DNA from: Martinezella rhizogenes
GTDB taxonomy: Bacteria; Pseudomonadota; Alphaproteobacteria; Rhizobiales; Rhizobiaceae
NCBI RefSeq assembly: GCF_007002745.1
Contig: NZ_SGNY01000001.1
Span: 992,001 to 1,056,000, forward strand
DNA: 64,000 bases
Direction: 5' to 3'
Within the stretch, counting starts at the first letter, position 1. Every line of letters begins with the position of its first letter. This document shows positions 1-10,182 of the stretch, in pieces. A model generated the notes under the pieces. The model was not told the DNA's origin. It made no database searches and was given only the letters and a program-made list of their open reading frames with translations. Position numbers and translations under genes: made by a program.

Positions 1-77
1 TGTTGGTTTTTATATCGGCCTCTTACACTGCTCTTCCGGGGGAATACCGGATCCAAATTCGCGATGAGGATGACGCC

Positions 78-1010
78 ATGATCTGCCGCCGCAGCCTGCT
101 TCTTGCGGGCGCATTCCTCGCAACGGCGATGAAAGTCCCCAACCTGTTTGCTGAGAACAATCGATCTCGCATTGCCCTCTGGCCCGGCCTGCCTCCCGGT
201 GGCGGCGGCCCTGACGGCCCTGCGGAAATCAGCAAAAAAGGCGCAGTCACCAATATCGCCATACCAAGCCTTGAGATATTTGCCCCTGACACGCCCAATG
301 GGGCCGCGATGATCATAGCCGGTGGTGGCGGATATAAACGCATAGAGGAAGGCAAGGAATCCTATCCCGCCGCACACTGGCTCGCGGCCAGAGGCATTTA
401 CGCTTTTGTCCTCAGCTACCGCCTGCCAATTGAAGCATGGGCCGCCGGGCCGCTCGCACCGCTCCAGGATGCGCAGCGCGCATTTCGTCTGGTGCGTGCA
501 CGCGCCCCGGAATGGCAGATCGATCCCCACAGGGTCGGCGCGCTCGGCTTCTCTGCTGGCGGGCACTTGATGGGGCTCGCGGCCGCCCGTTCGGCGTTCA
601 CGTCTTACGAAGGCGTCGATGACATCGACAGGCAATCAGCCCGGCCGGATGTCGCAGCGCTGATCTATCCGGTCATTACGCTTGCAGCTCCCTATGACCA
701 CACATCAACCCGCAGATCGCTCGTCGGCAGGCACCCGGCAGATGAAGCAACGCGGCAATGGTCGGTGGAAAGTCACGTGAGCAAAGACTGCCCTCCGGTC
801 TTCCTCACACAGGCGGATGATGATCGGATTTCCAATCCCGCCAACAGCCGTATCATGCAAGAGGCCTGTGAAAAGGCTGGTGTGGATGTTGAACTTCATC
901 CAATAGCGTCCGGCGGCCACGGCTTTGGCATGGGCAAGGCCGGCACCCCATCGGAAAAGTGGCCAAGCTGGTACGAGGCGTGGTTGCGGAGACAGAACTT
1001 TCTGGCATGA
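78..1010 (+). CDS. Exported alpha/beta-hydrolase (acetylesterase-like)
   Basis: The 310-residue product has an N-terminal export signal with an Arg pair followed by a hydrophobic run (CRRSLLLAGAFLATA), so Tat export is possible. The mature part has the esterase fold markers: an oxyanion GGGGY near residue 80, the nucleophile elbow GFSAGGH, an acid in QADDDRI and the catalytic histidine in SGGHGFG. This pattern fits carbohydrate or xylan acetylesterases of the BD-FAE type; the substrate is unknown. An in-frame reading extends upstream to base 3, but the ATG at 78 is preferred because it places the signal at the N-terminus. The gene converges with pyrG and the two are separated by a palindrome and the pyrG terminator. 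Confidence 0.8.
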   Translation: MICRRSLLLAGAFLATAMKVPNLFAENNRSRIALWPGLPPGGGGPDGPAEISKKGAVTNIAIPSLEIFAPDTPNGAAMIIAGGGGYKRIEEGKESYPAAHWLAARGIYAFVLSYRLPIEAWAAGPLAPLQDAQRAFRLVRARAPEWQIDPHRVGALGFSAGGHLMGLAAARSAFTSYEGVDDIDRQSARPDVAALIYPVITLAAPYDHTSTRRSLVGRHPADEATRQWSVESHVSKDCPPVFLTQADDDRISNPANSRIMQEACEKAGVDVELHPIASGGHGFGMGKAGTPSEKWPSWYEAWLRRQNFLA

Positions 1011-1067
1011 GGCAGCCCGGCGATCCACCGCACCGTGCATCTTCGGACTAGTTGTACCCTCTCCTCC

Positions 1068-1095
1068 GTCATCCCCGGGTCAGCCCGAGGATGAC
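1068..1095. repeat. Short host intergenic palindrome
   Basis: A near-perfect inverted repeat: GTCATCC, a CGGG/CCCG core and GGATGAC with one mismatch. The same left half occurs at 45788-45802, where it is broken off at the prophage edge. It is a small dispersed intergenic element of the host. Confidence 0.6.
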
Positions 1096-1140
1096 CGAGC
1101 AAGACGCATCGTCGAAACTTTGGCGGTGGGTGCGTGCACG

Positions 1141-1168
1141 AAAAAAAGGGCCGCTGTCGCGACCCTTT
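1141..1168 (-). terminator. Rho-independent terminator of pyrG
   Basis: Read on the minus strand, a 7-bp stem (GGGTCGC / GCGGCCC, one G-T pair) with a GACA loop is followed by seven T residues, 18 bases after the pyrG stop codon. Confidence 0.85.
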
Positions 1169-1185
1169 TCATATTCTTCAAACCA

Positions 1186-2961
<1,776 letters not shown>

Positions 2962-2973
2962 TCAGAACCGGGC

Positions 2974-3426
2974 TTATTGACCGGTCGGAACTGCGTTCGG
3001 ATCGGCGGGCTGCGCCGGTGCCGGAGCGGCCGTGCCGGAAGCGGCCGGAGCCGTCTGTGCGGGTGCGGCTGCGCCACTATTGGTCGGAACGCCATTTCCA
3101 GCCGGAGCCGGTGTTGCGGGCGTCGTTGCCGGGCCGAGCGTGTCGAGAATGCCGTTGCCCTGGCCCTGTGTGGCCGGAATACGGTTCAGGATGTCGGTCG
3201 GGCGCGATTCGTAGCGGGTCATAAGACCAAGGCCGAGCGACGTCAGGAAGAACAGCGCGGCGAGGATCCCCGTCGTGCGGGTCAACGCATTGGCCGTTCC
3301 GCGCGCGGACATGAAGCCCGAACCGCCGCCGATACCGAGGCCGCCGCCTTCGGAACGCTGGATCAGGACCACGCCGACAAGCGCCAGCACGATCATGAGG
3401 TGAATAACAATCAAAACGGTCTGCAT
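2974..3426 (-). CDS. secG: Preprotein translocase subunit SecG
   Basis: SecG is the small, non-essential membrane subunit of the SecYEG channel and stimulates protein export. The product begins MQTVLIVIHLMIV, has two membrane segments (about residues 1-22 and 55-75) joined by the family's glycine-rich loop RSEGGGLGIGGGSGFMS, and ends in a long tail rich in Ala, Pro and Thr that is typical of alphaproteobacterial SecG. I chose the ATG at 3426 because it gives the canonical N-terminus; an ATG at 3441 would add MEWIV. It lies just downstream of tpiA, and the tpiA-secG-pyrG order is common in this group. Confidence 0.93.
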   Translation of the reverse strand: MQTVLIVIHLMIVLALVGVVLIQRSEGGGLGIGGGSGFMSARGTANALTRTTGILAALFFLTSLGLGLMTRYESRPTDILNRIPATQGQGNGILDTLGPATTPATPAPAGNGVPTNSGAAAPAQTAPAASGTAAPAPAQPADPNAVPTGQ

Positions 3427-3541
3427 GACAATCCATTCCATGCCCCGCGCGGAGCACTACAAAGAAGGTTTCGCGGCTCTTTACATGAGGCGAAGGTTTA
3501 TTCCAAGCCCCTTTCCAACCCCTGTGACAGGAAAGCTGGTC

Positions 3542-4312
3542 TCAGGCCGTCAGTTGCTCATATGCCGCATAGATGGAAAGGAAGTCCGAGGCTTTCAAGC
3601 TGGCGCCGCCGATCAGCGCGCCATCGACGTTTTCAACGCCCATCAGTTCCAGCGCATTGGCGGGTTTCACCGAACCGCCATAGAGAATGCGCATGGTCTT
3701 GCCGGCTTCACCGAAGCGCTTGACGAGCTCGTCGCGCATGAAGGCATGGGCCTCGCGCACGTCCTGCGTGGTGGGTGTGAGACCGGTGCCGATCGCCCAG
3801 ACAGGCTCATAGGCGATGACGGTATTTTCAGCCGACGCTTCATCCGGCAGGGAGCCGGCCAACTGGCGCTTGAGAATATCGAGCGTCTGGCCAGCCTTGC
3901 GCTCATCGGCGGTCTCGCCAATGCAGACGATGGCGATGAGATCGGCCTGATGGGCGGCCACGGCCTTGGCGCGCACCAGATGATCCGTCTCTGCATGGTC
4001 GGTGCGGCGCTCGGAATGGCCGACGATGACATGGGTGCCGAAGCAGTCGGCAATCATTTCGGCGGAAATATCGCCGGTATGTGCGCCGGATGCATTCTGA
4101 TGGCAATCCTGTCCGCCGATCATCAGCGGGCTGTCATCGCACAGCGCCGTTGCCACATAAAGCAGCGTCGAGGGTGGGCAGATCAGCGCATCCACCTTCT
4201 CGGACAGCGCGCCCTTGACGCCCTCTGCCATGGCCTTGATCTGATCGAGCGAGGCACGCGTGCCGTTCATCTTCCAGTTTCCGGCAACAAGCGGTCGAAC
4301 ATTCGGCGTCAT
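3542..4312 (-). CDS. tpiA: Triosephosphate isomerase
   Basis: This 256-residue TIM barrel interconverts dihydroxyacetone phosphate and glyceraldehyde 3-phosphate in glycolysis and gluconeogenesis. The active-site lysine is in AGNWKMNG near residue 15, the histidine in VGHSERR, the base glutamate in [11 protein letters not shown], and the phosphate-gripping YGGSVKP motif is near the C-terminus. Length is normal. It is upstream of secG by about 115 bases on the same strand. Confidence 0.97.
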   Translation of the reverse strand: MTPNVRPLVAGNWKMNGTRASLDQIKAMAEGVKGALSEKVDALICPPSTLLYVATALCDDSPLMIGGQDCHQNASGAHTGDISAEMIADCFGTHVIVGHSERRTDHAETDHLVRAKAVAAHQADLIAIVCIGETADERKAGQTLDILKRQLAGSLPDEASAENTVIAYEPVWAIGTGLTPTTQDVREAHAFMRDELVKRFGEAGKTMRILYGGSVKPANALELMGVENVDGALIGGASLKASDFLSIYAAYEQLTA

Positions 4313-4528
4313 GCGTATCCCATTCCCTTTGTCTCGAGGCTGCCGCCTTTGGCAGCACCCCTTCCCTCAGCCGTCTCACGGCCCATAATCGCGACAGAAA
4401 CACTGCCGGAAATCCCGGGATATTCCTTTAAACGGCCCCGGCGATAAATGGTACAAAAAAGCGGTCCGAAGGTTCAAAACGACGGCCAATTTCTGAAAAT
4501 TCGCCACCGCTGACCCAAAACAGCGGCC

Positions 4529-5410
4529 TCAGCGACTTAAAATCCAGTTCAAAACCGCCCGCCAGTCGGTCATGCGCACCGGCGTTCCGTGACTGCCGGT
4601 CTCGAACCGCGTAAACCGCGCCGGCTCCCCGGCCTTCAGCAATGCACGGAAAATCGTCGCCTGCTGATCGGCCGAATAGACCTTGTCAGCACTGCCATGG
4701 GTAAACCAGACCGGTTTCTTCGCTTTGGCAAAGGCGCTTTTCGGAAAATCGGGATCGACCGCACCGCCAAGGATCGCCATACCCTTGAGATTGGCGACCG
4801 CAAGCTTGTCGCGGCTGATGCCATAACAGATGAAACTGCCCATCGAGGCGCAGGTGAGCACAACAGGCTTTCCGCCCGACTTTTTGGCCGCATCGGCAAT
4901 CAGCGCCGCAACATCGGCAACGCCGTTTTCATCGAAGGAGCGCACGCTTGGCACATAATAGGTTCCGCCATTGGCCACCGCGAGATTTTTCAGCCGATTG
5001 AAATTGCCGCCGAACGTATAGTCGTTCATGCCGAGCCGCCGGTCGCCGCCGCGTCCATGGATGAAGATGACCGTGAAGGCCTGCCCGCTTGCCGGCCCGA
5101 CGCGGCCGACCTCAAGCGCCCTGCCCTCAATCGACACCGTTTCCAGCGCCTGCGTCTTCTTCGGCGTCATATCCACATATTGCCGCTTCACCCGCCGCTC
5201 CGGCACCTCGTCGCGGCCGTTGATGTCGCGCATCTCCTGATAATCGATGACTTCCGACGCGCCGCCATCTCCGGTGGAAAGCACCGTCTGGCTGGAAAAC
5301 AGCTCGTCCTTGAAGGGGCGCAGCGGCCCATCGGCAGCGGAAGCAGCGCCCGGCATCACCGCAACAGTCAGGCAGAAAAGAGTACAAAACGTGAAATGAG
5401 CTGTGGACAT
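4529..5410 (-). CDS. Exported alpha/beta-hydrolase
   Basis: The 293-residue product has a Sec signal peptide (cleavage likely after PGAASA, residues 21-26). An HGRGGD oxyanion turn, a nucleophile elbow CASMGS, an acid in HGSADKVY and a histidine in TGSHGTP form the catalytic set of a serine hydrolase. I do not recognise a specific substrate; phospholipase or carboxylesterase-type activity is possible. It stands alone and diverges from parE. The 216 bases between it and tpiA contain no other gene. Confidence 0.75.
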   Translation of the reverse strand: MSTAHFTFCTLFCLTVAVMPGAASAADGPLRPFKDELFSSQTVLSTGDGGASEVIDYQEMRDINGRDEVPERRVKRQYVDMTPKKTQALETVSIEGRALEVGRVGPASGQAFTVIFIHGRGGDRRLGMNDYTFGGNFNRLKNLAVANGGTYYVPSVRSFDENGVADVAALIADAAKKSGGKPVVLTCASMGSFICYGISRDKLAVANLKGMAILGGAVDPDFPKSAFAKAKKPVWFTHGSADKVYSADQQATIFRALLKAGEPARFTRFETGSHGTPVRMTDWRAVLNWILSR

Positions 5411-5617
5411 GACTTGGTTAACCGTTCATTCGTGGCTGCGAGACTTGCCATCACAAAGGCGGCGGCGCAATCCTCCTGTTGCGAAACCCTGACATGGGTC
5501 TTGGCGTATGGCGCGCCGCGTTCGGCCACATGGCTTACACGTTTGGCGCTATAATCGCCTCATATACAAATGATTCGCCTGGCGAAATTCTGACGACACT
5601 ATTTTTGAACCTTGGAC

Positions 5618-7738
5618 ATGATGGACGACAGCAACGATCTCTTCTCCGGTCTTCCGGCGGCACAAAACAGCGAAACGGAAACGAACGAGGACGCGGGCAA
5701 ACCCGTGAAGGCCCCGGCGACCGCAGCCGCGAATGTGAACGTGCAGCCGAAACCCGCAGCCGTTGCGGCCGTCACGCCGCCTGCCCCGCCCGCGCCCGTG
5801 TCTCCTTCCGGTGACGACTACGGCGCTTCCTCGATCCGCGTGCTCGAAGGGCTGGAGCCGGTGCGCATGCGTCCCGGCATGTATATTGGCGGCACCGATG
5901 AAAAGGCGCTGCACCACCTGTTTGCCGAAGTCATCGACAACTCCATGGACGAGGCCGTCGCCGGCCACGCCAATTTCATCGAGGTTCATCTCGATGCCGA
6001 AGGTTTTCTGACGGTCACTGATAACGGCCGCGGCATTCCCGTGGAAAACCATCCGCAGGTTCCCGGAAAATCCACGCTCGAAGTCATCATGACCAAGCTG
6101 CATGCCGGCGGCAAGTTCGACGGCAAGGCCTATGAGACATCGGGCGGTCTGCACGGCGTCGGCGTATCCGTGGTCAACGCGCTTTCCGATCTTCTCGAAG
6201 TGGAAGTGGCGCGTAACCGCAAGCTTTATCGCCAGCGTTTTTCGCGCGGCGCGCCGATTGGCGGGCTTGAGGAACTGGGCGACGTGCACAATCGCCGCGG
6301 CACCCGCGTGCGTTTCCATCCCGATCCGCAGATCTTCGGTGATCATGCCAAGTTCGAACCGGCCCGCATCTTCCGCATGGCCCGGTCCAAGGCCTATCTC
6401 TTCGGCGGCGTTGAAATCCGCTGGAGCTGTGATCCCGGCATGGTGCCGGCCGGTGGTGAAATCCCCGAAAAAGCCGTGTTCCATTTCCCCGGCGGCCTCA
6501 AGGACTACCTCGCCGCCACGCTCGGCAAGGAATTCACCGTCACCCGCGAGATTTTCTCGGGCCGCACCGAAAAGACCGGCGGCCACGGCGCGCTGGAATG
6601 GGCTGTCACCTGGTATGGCGGCGACACGCAGATCCATTCCTATTGCAACACCATTCCGACACCCGAAGGCGGTACGCATGAGGCCGGTTTTCGTATTGCG
6701 CTCACCAAGGGCCTGAAGAATTATGCCGAACTGACGCAAAACAAGCGCGCCAAGGACATCACCACCGATGACGTGATGATTTCGGCGGCCGGCATGCTCT
6801 CCGTCTTCATCCGCGAACCGGAATTCGTCGGCCAGACCAAGGACAAGCTGGCAACCGTCGAGGCCCAGCGCATCGTTGAAAACGCGCTGCGCGATCCCTT
6901 CGACCATTATCTCGCCGGCAATCCGGGTGAAGCGGACAAGCTGCTCGACTGGGTGATCGAGCGCGCTGAAGAGCGCCTTCGCCGTCGCAAGGAAAAGGAA
7001 GTCAACCGCAAGACCGCCGTGCGCAAGCTGCGCCTGCCCGGCAAGCTGGCGGACTGCGCCCAGAACACCGCCGAAAATGCCGAACTCTTCATCGTCGAGG
7101 GGGACTCGGCTGGCGGCTCGGCCAAGCAGGCGCGCAACCGCGCCAACCAGGCCATCCTGCCGCTGCGCGGTAAAATCCTCAACGTCGGTAGTGCCAGCCG
7201 CGAAAAGCTCTCCGCCAACCAGCAGATCGCCGATCTCATTCAGGCGCTCGGCTGCGGCACCCGCACGAAATATCGCGAAGAAGACCTGCGGTATGAGCGC
7301 ATCATCATCATGACCGATGCCGATGTCGACGGCGCCCATATCGCCTCGCTGCTCATTACCTTCTTTTATCAGGAAATGCCGGAACTCATTCGCGGCAACC
7401 ATCTCTTTCTGGCCGTGCCGCCACTCTATGTCATCCGTCAGGGTGCCAAGAGCGCCTATGCCCGCGACGACGCGCACCGCGCCGAGCTGATGGAAACCGT
7501 CTTCAAGGGTAAGAAGGTCGAAATCGGCCGCTTCAAAGGCCTTGGCGAAATGATGGCGCAGCAGCTGAAGGAAACCACCATGGATCCCGAAAAGCGCACC
7601 CTGCTGCGCGTCGAGATCGACGACGTGGATTTCGAAGGCACCCGCGAGGCCGTCGACAATCTGATGGGCACCAAGGCCGATGCCCGCTTCCGCTTCATTC
7701 AGGAACGGGCGGCCTTTGCGGATAATCTGGATATCTGA
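5618..7738 (+). CDS. parE: DNA topoisomerase IV subunit B
   Basis: ParE supplies the ATPase half of topoisomerase IV, which decatenates daughter chromosomes. The order is a GHKL ATPase domain (VIDNSMDEA; TDNGRGIPV), the transducer domain and the TOPRIM domain (EGDSAGGSAKQARNR and the metal-binding DADVDGAHI). About 65 N-terminal residues before SIRVLEGLEPVRMRPGMYIG are rich in Ala, Pro and Val and look disordered. ATG codons at 5618 and 5621 and a TTG at 5612 are all possible starts; I use 5618. ParE rather than GyrB is preferred because of the short length (706 residues) and lack of the GyrB insert. Confidence 0.92.
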   Translation: MMDDSNDLFSGLPAAQNSETETNEDAGKPVKAPATAAANVNVQPKPAAVAAVTPPAPPAPVSPSGDDYGASSIRVLEGLEPVRMRPGMYIGGTDEKALHHLFAEVIDNSMDEAVAGHANFIEVHLDAEGFLTVTDNGRGIPVENHPQVPGKSTLEVIMTKLHAGGKFDGKAYETSGGLHGVGVSVVNALSDLLEVEVARNRKLYRQRFSRGAPIGGLEELGDVHNRRGTRVRFHPDPQIFGDHAKFEPARIFRMARSKAYLFGGVEIRWSCDPGMVPAGGEIPEKAVFHFPGGLKDYLAATLGKEFTVTREIFSGRTEKTGGHGALEWAVTWYGGDTQIHSYCNTIPTPEGGTHEAGFRIALTKGLKNYAELTQNKRAKDITTDDVMISAAGMLSVFIREPEFVGQTKDKLATVEAQRIVENALRDPFDHYLAGNPGEADKLLDWVIERAEERLRRRKEKEVNRKTAVRKLRLPGKLADCAQNTAENAELFIVEGDSAGGSAKQARNRANQAILPLRGKILNVGSASREKLSANQQIADLIQALGCGTRTKYREEDLRYERIIIMTDADVDGAHIASLLITFFYQEMPELIRGNHLFLAVPPLYVIRQGAKSAYARDDAHRAELMETVFKGKKVEIGRFKGLGEMMAQQLKETTMDPEKRTLLRVEIDDVDFEGTREAVDNLMGTKADARFRFIQERAAFADNLDI

Positions 7739-7757
7739 TTATCCAGATGGCCCCTTG

Positions 7758-7784
7758 AAAGGCAGCGCCCCGCGCTGCCTTTTG
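7758..7784 (+). terminator. Rho-independent terminator of parE
   Basis: AAA, then an 8-bp perfect stem GGCAGCGC / GCGCTGCC with a CCC loop, then TTTT. It starts 20 bases after the parE stop codon. Confidence 0.85.
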
Positions 7785-7805
7785 CGTTGATGCGGAGGAA
7801 ACATC

Positions 7806-8696
7806 ATGCGGATAGTGCTGACGGGCAGCTCCGGCCGGGTCGGCCGCGCGATTTTCAGTGCGCTGGCCGGCCGGCACGATGTCACGGGCATAGACCGCTC
7901 TCCCTTTTCCACAACCCATATCGTCGGCGATTTCGCCGACAGGGTGCTTCTGCAGAGAGTTTTCGAGCGGGCTGATGCGGTAATCCATACCGCGGCCCTT
8001 CATGCCCCGCATGTCGGCTGCGTGCCAGACGCCGAGTTTCAGCGTATCAATGTCGATGGCACCCGCATGGTCGCGGAAGCGGCAATGGCGGCAGGCGTTG
8101 AGCGGCTGGTCTTCACCAGCACGACGGCGCTCTACGGACACGCGGTTTCAGCGGGGTGCTGCACCTTTATCGATGAAGATACGCCGCCCCAGCCAAAAAG
8201 CATCTATCACCGCACGAAGCTCGAAGCCGAGCATCTGCTTGAAGAAATGGCCAGCCCGCGTCTCGCCGTGCGCGTGCTGCGCATGTCCAGAAGTTTCCCG
8301 GAGCCCGCTGACGTAATGGCCGCCTATCGGCTGCATCGCGGCGTCGACATCCGTGATGTCGCTGATGCTCATGCGCTGGCACTCGGCAATGCGGGAGAAA
8401 ATTTCCAGCGCTATATCATATCGGCAGCCACCCCGTTTTCCGCTGATGATTGCGACATCCTCGCCAGGGATGCGCCTTCCGTTCTCCGGCAACGGACCCC
8501 GGCCCTTGCAGACGCGTTTGCGCGGGAGGGTTGGGCGCTGCCGATGACCATCGATCGGGTCTATTCACCCGCCCGCGCCGCAAAGGGGCTTGGCTGGACA
8601 TCCCGGTTCGGCTTCGAGGACGTATTGGCCGGGCTTGCCCGGCGCAGCCTGGAAGTCCTGCCTGTAGGCGCCAGCATCAGCAGAAAATCCGAGTAA
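7806..8696 (+). CDS. NAD-dependent epimerase/dehydratase family protein
   Basis: A 296-residue short-chain dehydrogenase of the extended type. The Rossmann motif GSSGRVGRA lies at the N-terminus, an acidic residue ending the second strand (GIDRS) suggests NAD binding, and the catalytic YHRTK with an upstream TSTTALYG serine/threonine motif completes the active site. A good ribosome-binding site (GGAGG, 8 bases upstream) sets the start. The substrate is probably a nucleotide sugar or related compound but cannot be told from sequence. It converges with clpP at a gap of only nine bases. Confidence 0.8.
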   Translation: MRIVLTGSSGRVGRAIFSALAGRHDVTGIDRSPFSTTHIVGDFADRVLLQRVFERADAVIHTAALHAPHVGCVPDAEFQRINVDGTRMVAEAAMAAGVERLVFTSTTALYGHAVSAGCCTFIDEDTPPQPKSIYHRTKLEAEHLLEEMASPRLAVRVLRMSRSFPEPADVMAAYRLHRGVDIRDVADAHALALGNAGENFQRYIISAATPFSADDCDILARDAPSVLRQRTPALADAFAREGWALPMTIDRVYSPARAAKGLGWTSRFGFEDVLAGLARRSLEVLPVGASISRKSE

Positions 8697-8705
8697 GCGC
8701 CGACC

Positions 8706-9314
8706 TTATGCCGCAACATCCTCGCGAACCCCGAGAATACGGTCGATCAATCCCCACTCCAGAGCCTGTTCCGCCGTCATGAAGAAATCCCGGTCCATGG
8801 CCGCTTCGAATTTTTCATAGCCGTGTTTGCAATGCTCGGAATAAAGCCGCGTCATGCGGTGCTTGGTCAGCCGCATCTCCTCGGCATGGATCAGCATGTC
8901 CGAAGCCTGACCTTGAAAGCCGCCCAGCGGCTGGTGAATGTGGATGCTGGCATTGGGAAGCGCCGTGCGCTCACCCGGTTCACCCGCCATCAGCAGAAAC
9001 GATCCCATGGAACGGGCCGTTCCCATGCACAGTGTATGAACCGGGGCGCGGATGTAATGCATGGTGTCATACATGGCGAGACCGCTGGTCACCACACCGC
9101 CCGGCGAATTGATATAGAGATGGATCGGTTTCTTCGGGTTTTCCGCCTCGAGAAACAGCAATTGCGCGCAGACCAGCGCCGAAACCGCATCGTTCACCTC
9201 ACCGTTGAGGAAGATGATCCTTTCCCGCAACAGCCGGGAATAGATATCGAAAGACCTTTCTCCCCTAGACGATTGTTCGACTACCATAGGGACGAGTTGC
9301 ATCGCTTCGCGCAT
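8706..9314 (-). CDS. clpP: ATP-dependent Clp protease proteolytic subunit (ClpP paralogue)
   Basis: A 202-residue serine peptidase of the Clp family, which forms a barrel that degrades proteins fed by ClpX or ClpA. The substrate-binding YINSPGG strand, nucleophile Ser102 in TARSMGSF, His127 in IHIHQPLGG and Asp176 in DRDFF form a complete triad. The usual AASMG at the nucleophile is ARSMG here. There is no clpX, lon or tig next to it, so this is likely one of the extra ClpP copies typical of rhizobia rather than the main clpP of a clpPX locus. Confidence 0.9.
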   Translation of the reverse strand: MREAMQLVPMVVEQSSRGERSFDIYSRLLRERIIFLNGEVNDAVSALVCAQLLFLEAENPKKPIHLYINSPGGVVTSGLAMYDTMHYIRAPVHTLCMGTARSMGSFLLMAGEPGERTALPNASIHIHQPLGGFQGQASDMLIHAEEMRLTKHRMTRLYSEHCKHGYEKFEAAMDRDFFMTAEQALEWGLIDRILGVREDVAA

Positions 9315-9355
9315 CGGCGAACTCCTGTCTTTGAAATGTCGGGGAACGTTCCGGA

Positions 9356-9712
9356 TCAGGCGGCGAGCTTGATCGGCGAACCGTTGTGGTTTGCGGCGGC
9401 CTTTATCATCCGGCCGGTATTGACGGGCAGGTCGTGAATGATGCGCAGGCTGGTGCCGCCATGGGCATTCGCCGCGATCCTGAAGGTGACGGTGCTTTCC
9501 AGAAATGGCGGATTATCCTCGCGCAGCCGGTAGCGCACCTCCTCGCCGGGTTTGATATCGATTGCGTCAGGTTCCGCCAAAGCCTCCTTCGGCAGCCAGT
9601 TTTCACGAAACGCCGGAATGCTGATGGCGCGCCAGACCTTTTGCGGCGGCTCGTCCAGATCATATTCAAGCTCGATGCCGTTTTTCGGCGCTTCCGGTGT
9701 CTGCCTGTTCAT
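9356..9712 (-). CDS. SRPBCC/AHSA1-like protein
   Basis: A 118-residue protein with the start of a hydrophobic-ligand START-like fold: [24 protein letters not shown], then alternating strands ending in [14 protein letters not shown]1-type proteins are usually about 140-160 residues, so this is a short member. Its start overlaps the stop of the ArsR gene by four bases (ATGA), so the two are translationally coupled. ArsR-SRPBCC pairs are common in soil bacteria; the ligand is unknown. Confidence 0.72.
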   Translation of the reverse strand: MNRQTPEAPKNGIELEYDLDEPPQKVWRAISIPAFRENWLPKEALAEPDAIDIKPGEEVRYRLREDNPPFLESTVTFRIAANAHGGTSLRIIHDLPVNTGRMIKAAANHNGSPIKLAA

Positions 9713-10023
9713 TGGTCCATATCCTTCAGCAGGAGTTTGAGAGCCTCAATGCGCTGCGGCCAGTAGGCGCGATATTTACCGAGCCAGGCCGCAATGCGCG
9801 TCAGCCCGTCCGGATCCACTTCATAATTGACGAAACGGCCCTGCCGCTTCTCGACCACCAGCCCCGCCCCGCGCAACACTGAAAGATGCTGCGACATGGC
9901 CGGCTGGCTGATCTCGATCCCCTCACGCAGGGCGGAAGCGTTCATGGCGCCATCCGCCAGCTTTTCGAAAATGGCGCGGCGCGTCGGATCGGCCAGCGCC
10001 CGGAAAATATCGTTCTCTGTCAT
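9709..10023 (-). CDS. ArsR-family transcriptional regulator
   Basis: A 104-residue winged-helix repressor. It opens with the ArsR signature IFRALADPTRRAIFEKLADG, followed by the recognition helix region SQPAMSQHLSVLRGAGLV and the wing VEKRQGRFVNYEVD. It lacks the metal-binding Cys motif (ELCVCDL) of arsenic sensors, so it probably senses something else. The ATG at 10023 is preferred over 10056 because the shorter form begins exactly at the conserved domain and leaves the upstream dyad operator outside the coding region. It heads an operon with the SRPBCC gene. Confidence 0.85.
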   Translation of the reverse strand: MTENDIFRALADPTRRAIFEKLADGAMNASALREGIEISQPAMSQHLSVLRGAGLVVEKRQGRFVNYEVDPDGLTRIAAWLGKYRAYWPQRIEALKLLLKDMDQ

Positions 10024-10028
10024 GACAA

Positions 10029-10050
10029 CACATAAGCACACACTTATGTG
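10029..10050. promoter_or_regulatory. Probable ArsR operator (perfect dyad)
   Basis: Two perfect 8-bp arms, CACATAAG and CTTATGTG, flank a CACACA spacer. The dyad ends five bases before the ArsR start codon and so is well placed for autorepression of the ArsR-SRPBCC operon. Confidence 0.75.
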
Positions 10051-10182
10051 ATTCACAAGCCCCTTCGGTGCGTGGAAAACGCGCCTTTTTCACGCTGATG
10101 GCACGAGGTGCGGTGAACGCTTTATCCCCTCGCGCGTTTTCATCCCGCCTGATACTCTTCGGGCCGGGAGCGATCAAAACAA

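Noticed and set aside
5549-7477. 642-codon minus-strand frame opposite parE
   Set aside because: Antisense to a complete ParE with intact ATPase and TOPRIM motifs; no own signals.
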